Source: Globodera rostochiensis
Lineage: Eukaryota > Nematoda > Chromadorea > Rhabditida > Heteroderidae
Assembly: GCA_018350325.1 (NCBI GenBank)
Contig: JAEVLN010000011.1
Span: 1,174,449-1,238,448 of the forward strand
Length of the DNA: 64,000 bases
Direction of reading: 5' to 3'
The notes under the pieces were generated by a model, which saw nothing but the letters and a program-made list of their open reading frames with translations, searched no databases and had not been told where the DNA came from. The position numbers and the translations under genes were made by a program. Of the stretch, positions 54,690 through 64,000 are shown piece by piece; positions within the stretch are counted from its first letter, which is position 1, and the number at the start of each line of letters is the position of its first letter.

Positions 54690-55452
54690 ATGACCTTATC
54701 AGCTTCCATCAAATTCACCCAAATTTGCCCGCCGGCGATCTTTTTGCTTCGGAGGATATTGCTTGTTGTGTTGCCGCTACTGCTCCCCAACGACGGCTCG
54801 CCTGTGCTGCCCGGACCGCCAATCTTTGAGGCCATTTCCCACTACCCGAGCTTGTGCTATCTGCCTCCAGGCAATTTTAAAATATCTCATTTTAATGGAG
54901 TTCCATAACAGATTTTTTTTATGAATTTAACAAATAGGGCACTTTTAGAGAAGAAGGAAGAGGCAATAGAAACACTGGATTTTTGTTAATTAAACTGTAT
55001 CTTGATCAAAAATAAAATTGATTTCCCATCAGATTTGGGGCTGGGCTTCTAATCAGGCAAATTTCAATGGATTTGGTCAAATTTACATTATTAAGAGTCC
55101 CAATCAGACGATTCTTCTGATTCCCGATCAGATTTGGGATTTCCGATTAGCAATCTTCTCTTCCAATCAATTTGATTTTTGATCAGAGTCCGGCATGTGC
55201 CCTCCGGCAACAAATAGGACAGCTAGCCGCGGCAGCAAGCCGGCCGAGGCGCGCGCCAGCTTAACACTGGTAGAAGACGCGGCGGACGGGGACGAGGACG
55301 CGCAACGGCACGTGCCGTTGCTGACGCGCTACTATTTTGACGCGGTCACCGCCCAATGCTATCCGTTCGGTGCGCAGACGTGTGGCGGCAACGAAAATCG
55401 ATTTGATACGCAGGCACAATGCTTGGCGAAGTGTCGCATTGACACCGATTGA
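54690..55452 (+). CDS. Secreted Kunitz-type protein with a large insertion, GC-AG intron
   Basis: Exon 1 (54690-54870) and exon 2 (55187-55452) join in phase 1 to 148 residues. The donor is GC (CCTCCAG/GCAATT) and the acceptor TGATCAG. Joining restores the Kunitz start CYLPPESGMC. The N-terminus has a hydrophobic segment (FLLRRILLVVLPLLLP, about residues 18-33) fitting a signal peptide. After the second Cys there are about 45 extra residues (ATNRTASRGSK..., acidic EDAADGDEDAQ) before the domain resumes as RYYFDAVTAQCYPF, TCGGNENRFDT and QCLAKC. All six Kunitz cysteines are present. The insertion falls where the protease-binding loop is, so inhibition is doubtful unless the insert is removed. 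A hidden intron in the insert is possible but I saw no good sites. Confidence 0.65.
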
Positions 55453-55968
55453 TTTTTGAATGAATTTTGTATAAAAAATCGATGTTTTTTCTTTTACATC
55501 TTTTAAGCATTGGAGAGTGAGAAAGATGCCCACTTTTCCGGAAAATTGATTTTCTAATTCTACAAAATATTGAAAAGGGTCATTTCAGCAGGATGTTTTC
55601 TGATGCGTAGCATTCTATTCTGATGTTTAATGAGCCTAATTAGTCCGTTTGATTGTTTTTTTTTGAAATATCCATATAGCAAAAGAGAAAAGAAACAAAA
55701 TCCACATTCATTTTGAAATAACGAAATAAAGGGACAAAATCTCTTTTTTATTTTCATGGTAGGATGAGTTGTACAACAAATAATGACCGCAAATTCCAAT
55801 ATTAATACAGCAAATGAGTGAACCCAACAATTATATTCCCATTAATCCGATTTTCTTTTGAATTATGTCCATTAAATGCGTTCGTCCTCTGTCCATCACT
55901 TCTTGGGCTCCCATTAATCCGATTTTCTGTTTGAATTATGTCCATTAAATGCGTTCGTCCTCTGTCCA
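55453..55968. other. Spacer homologous to the F-box gene flanks
   Basis: 55660-55745 is homologous to 43590-43673. 55743-55870 is the inverted equivalent of the F-box 3' flank at 45600-45725. The 70-bp direct repeat 55841-55982 includes TTAATCCGATTTTCTGTTTG and ATGCGTTCGTCCTCTGTCCA. No other gene. Confidence 0.6.
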
Positions 55969-56688
55969 TCACTTCTTGGGCTCAGTTGGGCCTTCGTCGT
56001 TTGCGTCAAGCATTCTGAAAATTGTTAAAAATGGAAGCGGAAATTTCGTAACTATTCCCTTACCCGTCGCCGATGTTACTGTCTTTGAAGGCTATGCCGA
56101 TGTAATTCCAAATGTTGTCGTTGATCAACGGCCAAATCTTTTGCCGAATGATTTCCCAGCTGCGGCTTTGGTCGTTGGAGGTCCAAACGTACACAGTGGT
56201 TTCGGCAGAGTCGAAAAGACGGCGAATGCGTTGAAGGAATTCGACGACAATTTGTTTGACGTAACTGAAAGTTTAAAAACCTTTTAAATTTCGTTAGCTT
56301 TTTGGGAAAGAACCGACCAGATTTCAATGTGTTTAAATCCGATCACTTTGCTTGGAAGTGGTCCTTGCGGAATTGGAAGCTGTTCATCGGAGCTTTTGAC
56401 AAATTGTGCGCCATTTCCATCAGTTGCACGACGAATTTGCAGCCAACTCAGCGGCCATTTCCTCAATTTGAAGTGTTCGTCCACCAAAACGTCGAATCGA
56501 TCACTGATCAATGCCATTAAATGTCCGAGCTTAACAGGGCTTACGAAGGCGAAGATTTCGAGCCAAACGTCGGCACAAATGGAACTGAAATTTGGGGATT
56601 TAGGGTTTTTGAATTGATTCTTCAGGAAACAAACTCACATTTCCTGCATTTGCTGTTGCTGCTCTTCGTCGCTTACGTTGTCCGACAT
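55969..56688 (-). CDS. Short F-box-like paralogue with internal deletion
   Basis: Four exons on the minus strand, 56639-56688, 56318-56584, 56064-56264 and 55969-56014, join in frame to 187 residues. Exons 1 and 2 have the same lengths and phases as those of the gene at 44289 (50 and 267 nt). They encode MSDNVSDEEQQQQMQEM and the full F-box-like segment. Exon 3 starts like its partner (IVVEFLQRIRRLFDS, WEIIRQKIWPLINDN) but then passes directly into the end of the partner's exon 4 (IAFKDSNIGDG). About 160 residues of the central region are therefore lost without breaking the frame. The last exon is short and acidic (MLDANDEGPTEPKK). It keeps the F-box but lacks most of the presumed target-binding part. 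It may be an intact short gene or a very young pseudogene. Confidence 0.65.
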
Positions 56689-57236
56689 TTTGTAGAAAAT
56701 CCAATTATTATAGGGTTCCGATGATCTCAGCCTAAAACAATTCGATTTTAAACAATATTTTTGTCTTAATGATTTGTGAGTGGAATTGCAATTTGGAAGG
56801 AATGGAAGAAACAACCGATCAAAAAAAGTCTGCATACGTGGACAAAAGGTTTAATTTTTAGGCGATTGAATAAGTGAGAAAAATATTGCACGACATTTTA
56901 TTGACAAATTGTTTTTAGAGTTTATTAGAAGAAGTAATAGACTAAAAAGAACACTAATAAAAGGTGTAAAAACATTAAAATTAATCAAAGCAAGAATGAA
57001 AATAGAGAGAAATAGCAGAGCGCGTTACAAACTTAAAACTTTTGGATCAAAAAACAACAAAAAATGTTATAACTTGGAGCTTTTGAATGATACCAAACTT
57101 TTCTGATTTGATTAAGTTCAAATTCTCCGGCATGTAGTTGGAGTGTACACCAGGGATGGGAGCCGACGACCCCAAAAAAGTCGGAAATCGGAAAAATTTT
57201 TTTAACAAAATTAACCTATTTAAAAAAATTTTTTCT
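56689..57236. other. Upstream flank of short F-box copy and AT-rich DNA
   Basis: 56700-56850 matches 43800-43960 (AGGGTTCCGATGA, TAAACAATATTTTTGTCTT, GGAATGGAAGAAACAA). No other gene was recognised. Confidence 0.5.
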
Positions 57237-57260
57237 CGGCGGCGCCTATTGGCACCGCCG
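57237..57260. repeat. GC-rich hairpin element, reverse orientation
   Basis: CGGCGGCGCC, loop TATT, GGCACCGCCG, preceded by TTTTTTCT. Confidence 0.65.
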
Positions 57261-57825
57261 ATACCTCCTTCCTCCTCCCGCTTAACAAAATAATTTTAGA
57301 AAATCGAGAGCAAAAAAAAATTTCCAAATTGTCATCAAAAATCAAAAGGATTTTTAATCGGGACAAATTAAAATAAGTTTTAAAAATTGTTTCCTCTACC
57401 ATATATGTCCAAAGAAAATAGGGAAAAATAATTGCAACATCGAGGATCTGAACCCCAACCAATCAATCCCTCAACTCCCTACCAATCACCACCAAACCAC
57501 CATCAATCTAAAATCTCGATCAGAAATGACCTTTTTTATGAATTTATCCCCATTAATCCTGGTCCAACCGGGATTCAGGGCTGTATCGAAATTTCGATTT
57601 TCGATTTCGACAAAAATGGACTGTTTTTCGAAAATAATTTCGAAAGTCGGGGGTCCGGTTTTTTAATTTTTGGCAAGGACGGGCAGTGGTCTTGCCAACT
57701 GTTTGACAAAATTTCAATCTTTTTTACATGATAAAAGAATTTTTGAATTAAATTAATCACATCTTCTTGAATTTTTTCTTTCATTTTCTTAACAAATATC
57801 ATTAAAATGTTCAAAAAAATTTCCC
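57261..57825. other. Spacer between hairpin copies
   Basis: AT-rich with an incidental open frame at 57432-57731. The word GAGGATCTGAACCCC near 57441 is weakly tRNA-like on the minus strand. Nothing is supported. Confidence 0.35.
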
Positions 57826-57849
57826 CGGCGGCGCCGACAGGCGTCGCCG
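57826..57849. repeat. GC-rich hairpin element
   Basis: CGGCGGCGCC, loop GACA, GGCGTCGCCG, preceded by AAAAAATTTCCC. Confidence 0.6.
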
Positions 57850-57978
57850 ATCTCCTCCACTCTTACGTAATTAAAAAAAAAAATCCTTAATTCCTAAATT
57901 GCGAAGCAAAATGCTTAATTTTGCTAAAATTTTGATGAAATTTTTTAACAAAATTGAGTAAAAATTACAAAATTTTCT

Positions 57979-58002
57979 CGGCGGCGCCTATCGGCAACGC
58001 CG
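57979..58002. repeat. GC-rich hairpin element, reverse orientation
   Basis: CGGCGGCGCC, loop TATC, GGCAACGCCG, preceded by AAAATTTTCT. Confidence 0.65.
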
Positions 58003-58237
58003 ACCCGCCGCCCAAAAGCTTTAAGCTTAAGAAGGGCCACTGAAGCAAAAAATGGCGGCTTATCAAACAACATTTTATTAAAATAAATTATTTGAATAAA
58101 ATAATTTTTTAATCACATAAAATTTCGATTTCGATTTTCGATTTTCGACGTTTTTTTCCTTTCGACTTTTCGATTTCGACTTTTTTTTACTTTCGACACA
58201 GCCCTGCCGGGATTGGGATTGGGGAGGTGGAGGGATT

Positions 58238-58261
58238 CGGCGGTGCCGATAGGCGCCGCCG
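58238..58261. repeat. GC-rich hairpin element
   Basis: CGGCGGTGCC, loop GATA, GGCGCCGCCG, followed by AAAAAATTTTTC. Identical to the copy at 8792. It directly borders the minisatellite that follows. Confidence 0.7.
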
Positions 58262-58269
58262 AAAAAATT

Positions 58270-61195
58270 TTTCAAATTGTTTGGAACCGGTTAATCGAAT
58301 GTTTGGATAATCGAATTGTTGGTTTCCGGTTAATGGAATGTTTGGTTCCATTTAACCGAATTGTTTGGAACCGGTTAATCAAATTGTTTGGAACCGGTTA
58401 ATCGAATTGTTTGGATCCGGTTAATCGAATTGTTTGGAACCATTTAACCGAATTGTTTGAAAATTTAACCGAATTGTTTGAATCAGGTTGACCAAAATCC
58501 GGTTAATCAAATGTTTGATTCCATTTAACCGAATTGTTTGAATCAGGTTGACCAAATTGCTCGTATCCGGTTAATCGAATTGTTTGGATCCGGTTAATCG
58601 AATTGTTTGATTCCATTTAACCTAATTGTTTGGAACCGGTTAATCGAATTGTTGGTTTCCGGTTAATCGAATTGTTTGGAACCGGTTAATCGAATGTTTG
58701 GATAATCGAATTGTTGGTTTCCGGTTAATGGAATGTTTGGTTCCATTTAACCTAATTCTTTGAAACCGGTTAATCGAATTGTTTGGATCCGGTTAATCGA
58801 ATTGTTTGGATCCGGTTGACCAAATTGCTCGTATCCGGTTAATCGAAATGTTTGATTCCATTTAACCGAATTGTTCGGAACCGGCTAATGGAAATGTTTG
58901 GGTAACCAAATTGTTTGGGACCGGTTAATCAAATGTTTGCTTCCATTTAACCAAATTGTTTGGAACCGGTTAATCAAATGTTTGCTTCCATTTAACCTAA
59001 TTGTTTGGAACCGGTTAACCGAATTGTTTGAATCAGGTTGACCAAAATCCGGTTAATCAAATGTTTGATTCCATTTAACCAAATTGTTGGGTTCCGGTTA
59101 ATCGAAATGTTTGATTCCATTTAACCAAATTGTTTGGAACCGGTTAATCGAATTGTTTGAATCAGGTTGACCAAAATCCGGTTAATCAAATGTTTGCTTC
59201 CATTTAACCTAATTGTTTGGAACCGGTTAATCGAATGTTTGGATAATCGAATTGTTTGGGACCGGTTAATCAAATGTTTGCTTCCATTTAACCTAATTGT
59301 TTTGAACCGGTTAACCGAATTGTTTGAATCAGGTTGACCAAAATCCGGTTATCAAATGTTTGATTCCATTTAACCAAATTGTTGGGTTCCGGTTAATCGA
59401 AATGTTTGATTCCATTTAACCAAATTGTTTGGAACCGGTTAATCGAAATGTTTGATTCCATTTAACCAAATTGTTTGGAACCGGTTAATCGAATTGTTTG
59501 GATCCGGTTAATCGAATTGTTTGATTCCATTTAACCAAATTGTTTGGAACCGGTTAATCGAAATGTTTGGGTAACCAAATTGTTGTTTGGGACCGGTTAA
59601 TCAAATGTTTGCTTCCATTTAACCTAATTGTTTGGAACCGGTTAATCGAAATGTTTGATTCCATTTAACCAAATTGTTTGGAACCGGTTAATCGAATTGT
59701 TTGGATCCGGTTAATCGAATTGTTTGATTCCATTTAACCTAATTGTTTGGAACCGGTTAATCGAATGTTTGGATAATCGAATTGTTTGGGACCGGTTAAT
59801 AAAATGTTTGCTTCCATTTAACCTAATTGTTTGGAACCGGTTAACCGAATTGTTTGAATCAGTTTGACCAAAATCCGGTTAATCAAATGTTTGATTCCAT
59901 TTAACCAAATTTTTGGGTTCCGGTTAATCGAAATGTTTGATTCTATTTAACCAAATTGTTTGGAACCGGTTAATCAAATGTTTGATTCCATTTAACCGAA
60001 TTGTTTGGAACCGGTTAATCGAATTGTTTGAATCAGGTTGACCAAAATCCGGTTAATCAAATGTTTGCTTCCATTTAACCTAATTGTTTGGAACCGGTTA
60101 ATCGAATGTTTGGATAATCGAATTGTTTGGGACCGGTTAATCAAATGTTTGCTTCCATTTAACCTAATTGTTTTGAACCGGTTAACCGAATTGTTTGAAT
60201 CAGGTTGACCAAAATCCGGTTAATCAAATGTTTGATTCCATTTAACCAAATTGTTGGGTTCCGGTTAATCGAAATGTTTGATTCCATTTAACCAAATTGT
60301 TTGGAACCGGTTAATCAAATGTTTGGTTCCATTTAACCGAATTGTTTGGATCCGGTTAATCGAATTGTTTGGATCCGGTTAATCGAAATGTTTGATTCCA
60401 TTTAACCAAATTGTTTGGAACCGGTTAATCGAATTGTTGGTTTCCGGTTAATCGAATTGTTTGGTTCCGGTTAATCAAATTGTTTGGAACCGGTTAATCA
60501 AATTGTTTGGGACCGGTTAATCAAATGTTTGCTTCCATTTAACCTAATTGTTTGGAACCGGTTAACCGAATTGTTTGAATCAGGTTGACCAAATTGATCG
60601 TATCCGGTTAATCGAAATGTTTGATTCCATTTAACCGAATTGTTTGAATCAGGTTGACCAAATTGCTCGTATCCGGTTAATCGAAATGTTTGATTCCATT
60701 TAACCAAATTGTTGGGTTCCGGTTAATCGAAAGGTTTGATTCCATTTAACCAAATTGTTTGGAACCGGTTAATCAAATGTTTGATTCCATTTAACCGAAT
60801 TGTTTGGAACCGGTTAACCGAATTGTTTGAATCAGGTTGACTAAAATCCGGTTAATCGAAATGTTTGATTCCATTTAACCGAATTGTTTGTATCCGGTTA
60901 ATCGAATTGTTTGATTCCATTTAACCAAATTGTTTGGAACCGGTTAATCGAAATGTTTGGATAACCAAATTGTTTGGAACCGGTTAATCAAATTTTGCTT
61001 CCATTTAACCTAATTGTTTGGAACCGGTTAACCGAATTGTTTGAATCAGGTTGACCAAAATCCGGTTAATCGAAATGTTTAATTCCATTTAACCAAATTG
61101 TTGGCTTCCGGTTAATCAAATGTTTGTTCCATTTAACCGAATTGTTTGGATAATCGAATTGTTTGAAACTGGTTAATCAAATATTTGTTCCTTAA
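58270..61195. repeat. 2.9-kb minisatellite of CCGGTTAATCGAATTGTTTG units
   Basis: About 130 short units of 20-24 bp alternate AACCGGTTAATCGAATTGTT with ATGTTTGATTCCATTTAACC and AATCAGGTTGACCAAA. Higher-order groupings of 100-200 bp recur, for example CTTCCATTTAACCTAATTG followed by GGAACCGGTTAA. The unit contains the palindrome AACCGGTT. No coding potential beyond the repeat. Confidence 0.9.
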
Positions 61196-62922
61196 AGAGT
61201 GCAGAGAAAAAGATGACGATACACAACAGAAGAGAAATGTAAGGGATAGTATGCGAGAGAGAGTACTATGGAATCCTTTGCTCTCTTCTCCTTTTTTGCA
61301 ACCCTTCGAACATTTTCATTGCCCTTCCCATTCATAGGCAGTCAAACACGGCCAAATTTGAGACTGTACTTCTCAGGATCATTTCTGTAGTACGGTTTCC
61401 CGGTGGTTGGTTCCACCTTGCTCGCCAAAGCACCCGCGATGATGAGCTAAAGCGTCGTCCTCTGAGCGTGAAGCTTGCCGGGGGCGTCGCCAGTTTTGGT
61501 GATCGCCCGGCGTTGAGGACCGACGGCTGGCCCCCTCGGGGGTCGGCCGCGGGGGCGACGCTCTCTGACAAATGAGCGGGTTTATAATGCGCGACGGAGC
61601 AAATCGAAAAACGGCTTGGACTGATTTATCTGATAAATGTGGTGGTCGATTTCGCTTTCTCGTTTGCTGCTTTTGTACTAGACAGGCCTAGGTGAGACCA
61701 GCCGAGATTGTGTTTTTTTAATGAATCGGCGGGCCTGGGTTTTGCAAACAGTCGGCCCGGCACCCAAACCGGGTTTTTTGTCAAAAAATCTTTGCAGCAA
61801 AAAGTCCAATGTTTTAAATAAGAAAAGGCTGCAAGAAAAGAAGCGACGAGAGATGCGGGGGACGGCATTCGCGCCTCCCCTTTAAAAGTTGGCCGGAAAT
61901 AGTTGTCGAAACTTCGGTTTGGACCGACACGCCGAAATTTCCGCTTGACCCTTTGTATAGTCGGCGAAATATCCGAACGGCATCTACGACTGACCCCTGA
62001 GGCGAAGCAGGCAGTCCAATTTTCGCTAGAGAAAGAGCCCCCCCCCCCCCCCCCCCCCCCTCCCCAAAACCCCTACAGGTACAAAAAATTGGGATGTCAT
62101 CGGAAAAAGTCAGAAACCCCGGCAAATCGATTCAAAAAGCCGGTGGAATACCCGAAAATTTAAAAAATAAACCTGTTGTCTGTTTTTTCAGGTTGGCAAA
62201 ATTCAACAAAATTTCAAAAATATCGAAAGTGCCAAAACCCGTTAGCTTTAACCGGCACGGACCTCAAATTGGAATTTTGTAACCAACGAATTTGTGCTTG
62301 AGGTCGAAACGGGTCGAAATGGAGTTCAAATTCGGATTCTACTACTCCGAATATTGAACTCGGGTTCGCGGTTCTGAATTCACAAATGAAGCTTGGTTTT
62401 GAGTTAAAAAGGCATATTTTTAACAAAGAATGCATCGAGCATTCAATAACAGCCATTTTGGGGGTCCGTAATGAGGCTTTAGAGTTAGAGATTTTGATAA
62501 AAAAGGGCCAGAAATAATTGTAATTTATAATTATTGTTAACGAGATAAGAAACTGATTAGGCCTCCGGGTCCCAAATTTAGTGCGTAAAACAAATATTAA
62601 TTAGTTTTGCTTTTTAGCATTAAGTCATACGTTTTCATTGTTTAGTACGTTGCCGAAAAAGTCGCCACTTGGAATTTTTAAAATTATTATCATACAAAAA
62701 TTACAGATAAATGAATATAGAGTTAAATACAGGCTACATAAAAAGAGGGGGGGGGGGTAATTATTTAATTATTCCATTGATTTCGTCATCCGTCACCGCT
62801 TCTTCACAGGTCATTGAAAAGCTGACCACCAACACCAAGCTTGGGCAGGACAGAAGCAAGAACATGCCCTGATTAATTAAATGATTTATTAATTTGCAAC
62901 CAATGAAATATTGATTGATTTA
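61196..62922. other. Region without a supported gene
   Basis: A GC-rich block at 61430-61560 (GGCGTCGCC, GGGGGTCGGCCGCGGGG) sits in a 79-residue minus-strand frame with no domain. A run of 23 C's lies at 62038-62060, and a G run at 62749-62757. The segment 62280-62460 resembles the foldback family (GGTCGAAATGGAGTTC). Confidence 0.4.
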
Positions 62923-63364
62923 TTAATTGACTGTACCAATCGCCATCAGAACAACGCTACACACAGAAATATTGGTACGAACGCCGAGGTTTGCTGTAAA
63001 CAGGGATTTAGCAAGCAAAAACATCAATTACCCTCAGCGGTTGTAGTCGTCTGTTTGCCCGAGGTCGTCGTCGGTTTGTCCGTGGTCGTTGTCGGGTTGT
63101 CCGTGGTCGTCGTCGTTTTGTCCGTGGTCGTCGTTGGTTTGTCCGTGGTCGTCGTCGGTTTGCCCGTGGTCGTCGTCGGTTTCTGTGTGGTCGTAGGTGG
63201 CACCATGGGAAGAGTGAAGTTTTCATTTGCCAATTTGGCATTCGCTTTTCCAAAAAGGCACTCGCAAGTCACCTTGGCATTTACAGTTTTCCCCACTTCG
63301 GCACTGATGGCAGTACAATCGGTATCGGGAGAACAATTCCACACAGTCATCACGTGCTTATTCC
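62923..63364 (-). CDS. Threonine-rich, mucin-like surface protein, 3' exons
   Basis: The last exon 62923-62993 and the preceding exon 63032-63364 join in phase 1 across a 38-nt intron. The larger exon encodes a small Cys domain (VWNCSPDTDCTAI, VTCECLFGKANAKL) followed by seven or so repeats of TTTT(D/G)KP. The last exon ends in a hydrophobic segment (ISVCSVVLMAIGTVN) after NLGVRT, consistent with a GPI signal or membrane anchor. Thr/Pro tracts are likely O-glycosylated. The layout resembles surface-coat or secreted mucin-like proteins. The acceptor at 63364 was chosen by phase. The upstream signal-peptide exon was not found and may lie beyond the window or be lost; a foldback element lies just upstream. 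Confidence 0.6.
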
Positions 63365-63735
63365 CTGAAGCAATTGCTGGAATACTTAAGTTTGTTGCCC
63401 CCATTTTTGAAAAAAATACATTTTTTTTCAAAGTCAGGTAAAAAGGTGTTTTCTAGGGTTATTCCGGGGCGTAGAATCCGAATCTGACCTCCGTTTCGAC
63501 CCAGTTCGAAGCTTGAACCCGAATTCGAAAAATTCTTCAAAAACTCAAAATTTCCCAAAATTTAATTTTGCCTCAAATCATTCCAGGGTTCGAATAGGTC
63601 GAAATGGAGGTCGGATTCGGATTCTACGCCCCGGAATACCCCTAGAAACATCACTTTATCGACTTTGAAAAAAACATGTATTTTTTTCAAAAATGGGGGG
63701 GCAACAAACTTAAGTATTACCCAATTGCTTACTCT
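63350..63735. mobile_element. Foldback element that captured a gene edge
   Basis: ATTCCGGGGCGTAGAATCCG (63461 onwards) is inverted as CGGATTCTACGCCCCGGAAT (about 63617-63642). The outer part continues the symmetry: TACTTAAGTTTGTTGCCCCC near 63384-63403 recurs inverted as GGGGGCAACAAACTTAAGTA near 63698-63717. The palindrome thus includes the 5' edge of the Thr-rich gene's exon. The core resembles the foldback at 22540 and pieces at 20130 and 62300. Confidence 0.65.
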
Positions 63736-63747
63736 CATATAGACAAC

Positions 63748-63870
63748 CAGGCGTGCTCACGGATACGAATTTTCGTATCCGTATCCGTCCGTCCTCAAAA
63801 GTCCATTTCCGTTATCCGTCCGTATCCGTCCGTCCTCAAAATTTCATATCCGTTATCCGTCCGTATCAGG
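63748..63870. repeat. ATCCGTCCGT repeat, third copy
   Basis: It starts CCAGGCGTGCTCACGGATAC and continues with tandem TATCCGTCCGTATCCG. Related to 7685 and 19726. Confidence 0.65.
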
Positions 63871-63875
63871 GCTGG

Positions 63876-64000
63876 ACGCAATCGGATTCTGATTGCGGGC
63901 AATCCGCAATCCGCAATACGCAATCTCAAAAAAAAATCCGCAAGCCGCAATCCGCAACCCCAAAAAGGCCGCAATTTCAGCAATCCGCAATCCGCAATTG
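63876..64000. repeat. CAATCCGCAATCCGCAATAC tandem repeat, runs off window
   Basis: A 7-8 bp tandem of GCAATCC and ACGCAATC words, with A-rich interruptions, continues to the window edge. Confidence 0.75.

Noticed and set aside
57433..57520. Second tRNA-like stretch on the minus strand (GGGGTTCAGATCC)
   Set aside because: Only a partial B box. No acceptor stem and no good A box at the right distance.
58270..61195. CRISPR-like array of short repeats
   Set aside because: No constant repeat with unique spacers. Units are contiguous and variable, and the sequence is eukaryotic.
61332..61571. 79-residue GC-rich minus-strand frame
   Set aside because: Different composition from neighbours but no recognisable domain. 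Could be an exon, but nothing supports it.

Overview
The window reads as nuclear DNA of a nematode, most likely a plant-parasitic tylenchid and perhaps a cyst nematode (Globodera/Heterodera type). This is inferred from gene content and style, not from a search. The DNA is AT-rich and genes are split by introns, many only 40-60 nt long. One intron appears to use a GC donor. There are F-box-like and MATH-domain genes, a Kunitz-domain gene, several families of short secreted proteins, and a heavy load of MITE-like elements, minisatellites and homopolymer C runs. No prokaryotic feature, rRNA gene or CRISPR array was seen.

Left third (1-20 kb). Three paralogues of a small cysteine-rich protein with a hydrophobic C-terminal tail lie at 1-1155 (+, cut by the window edge), 9877-10650 (-, first exon decayed) and 13215-14468 (+). 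Each has three exons with the same splice phases. Between and after them is the dominant family of the window: predicted secreted proteins made of a signal peptide, an acidic region with FDE-type motifs, and three or four tandem lysine-rich helix-turn-helix (HTH) units. Apparently intact members are at 2289-3182, 6283-7425 (-) and 15926-18014. Broken pieces are at 1427, 9176, 19317 and elsewhere, and an orphan Psq/transposase-like HTH reading frame is at 18466-18777.

Middle (20-38 kb). A complex tandem segmental duplication (about 20620-26330 and 26440-34245) carries divergent HTH gene pairs: 20964-22139 (-) with 24923-26226 (+), and 26799-27968 (-) with 30938-34138 (+). The two plus-strand copies encode identical 318-residue proteins, but the second has about 1.9 kb of foreign DNA inside intron 2. 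A truncated, frameshifted copy lies between at 28326-29355. Two large tandem-repeat blocks follow (35.3-36.2 and 36.4-37.9 kb).

Right half (38-64 kb). A 12-exon gene on the minus strand (38713-42542) can be read without a break once short introns are removed. It encodes a PIF1/Helitron-type helicase fused to a macro domain and then an OTU cysteine protease domain. Its 5' end is cut by a 137-bp repeat, so any Rep domain is missing. Next come a MATH-domain remnant and a full F-box-like gene (44289-45556) between perfectly sized 101-bp inverted repeats, with a shortened but open paralogue on the other strand at 55969-56688. A long non-coding stretch (46.4-54.7 kb) holds dense clusters of GATC. 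It is followed by a Kunitz-type gene with a large insertion (54690-55452), a 2.9-kb minisatellite (58.3-61.2 kb) and the 3' exons of a threonine-rich surface-type protein (62923-63364, -).

The most interesting items are the secreted multi-HTH family, a candidate for exported DNA-binding effectors, and the helicase-macro-OTU fusion. Next are a dispersed hairpin element with a GATA-type loop and an apparent inversion of the F-box gene between its inverted repeats.
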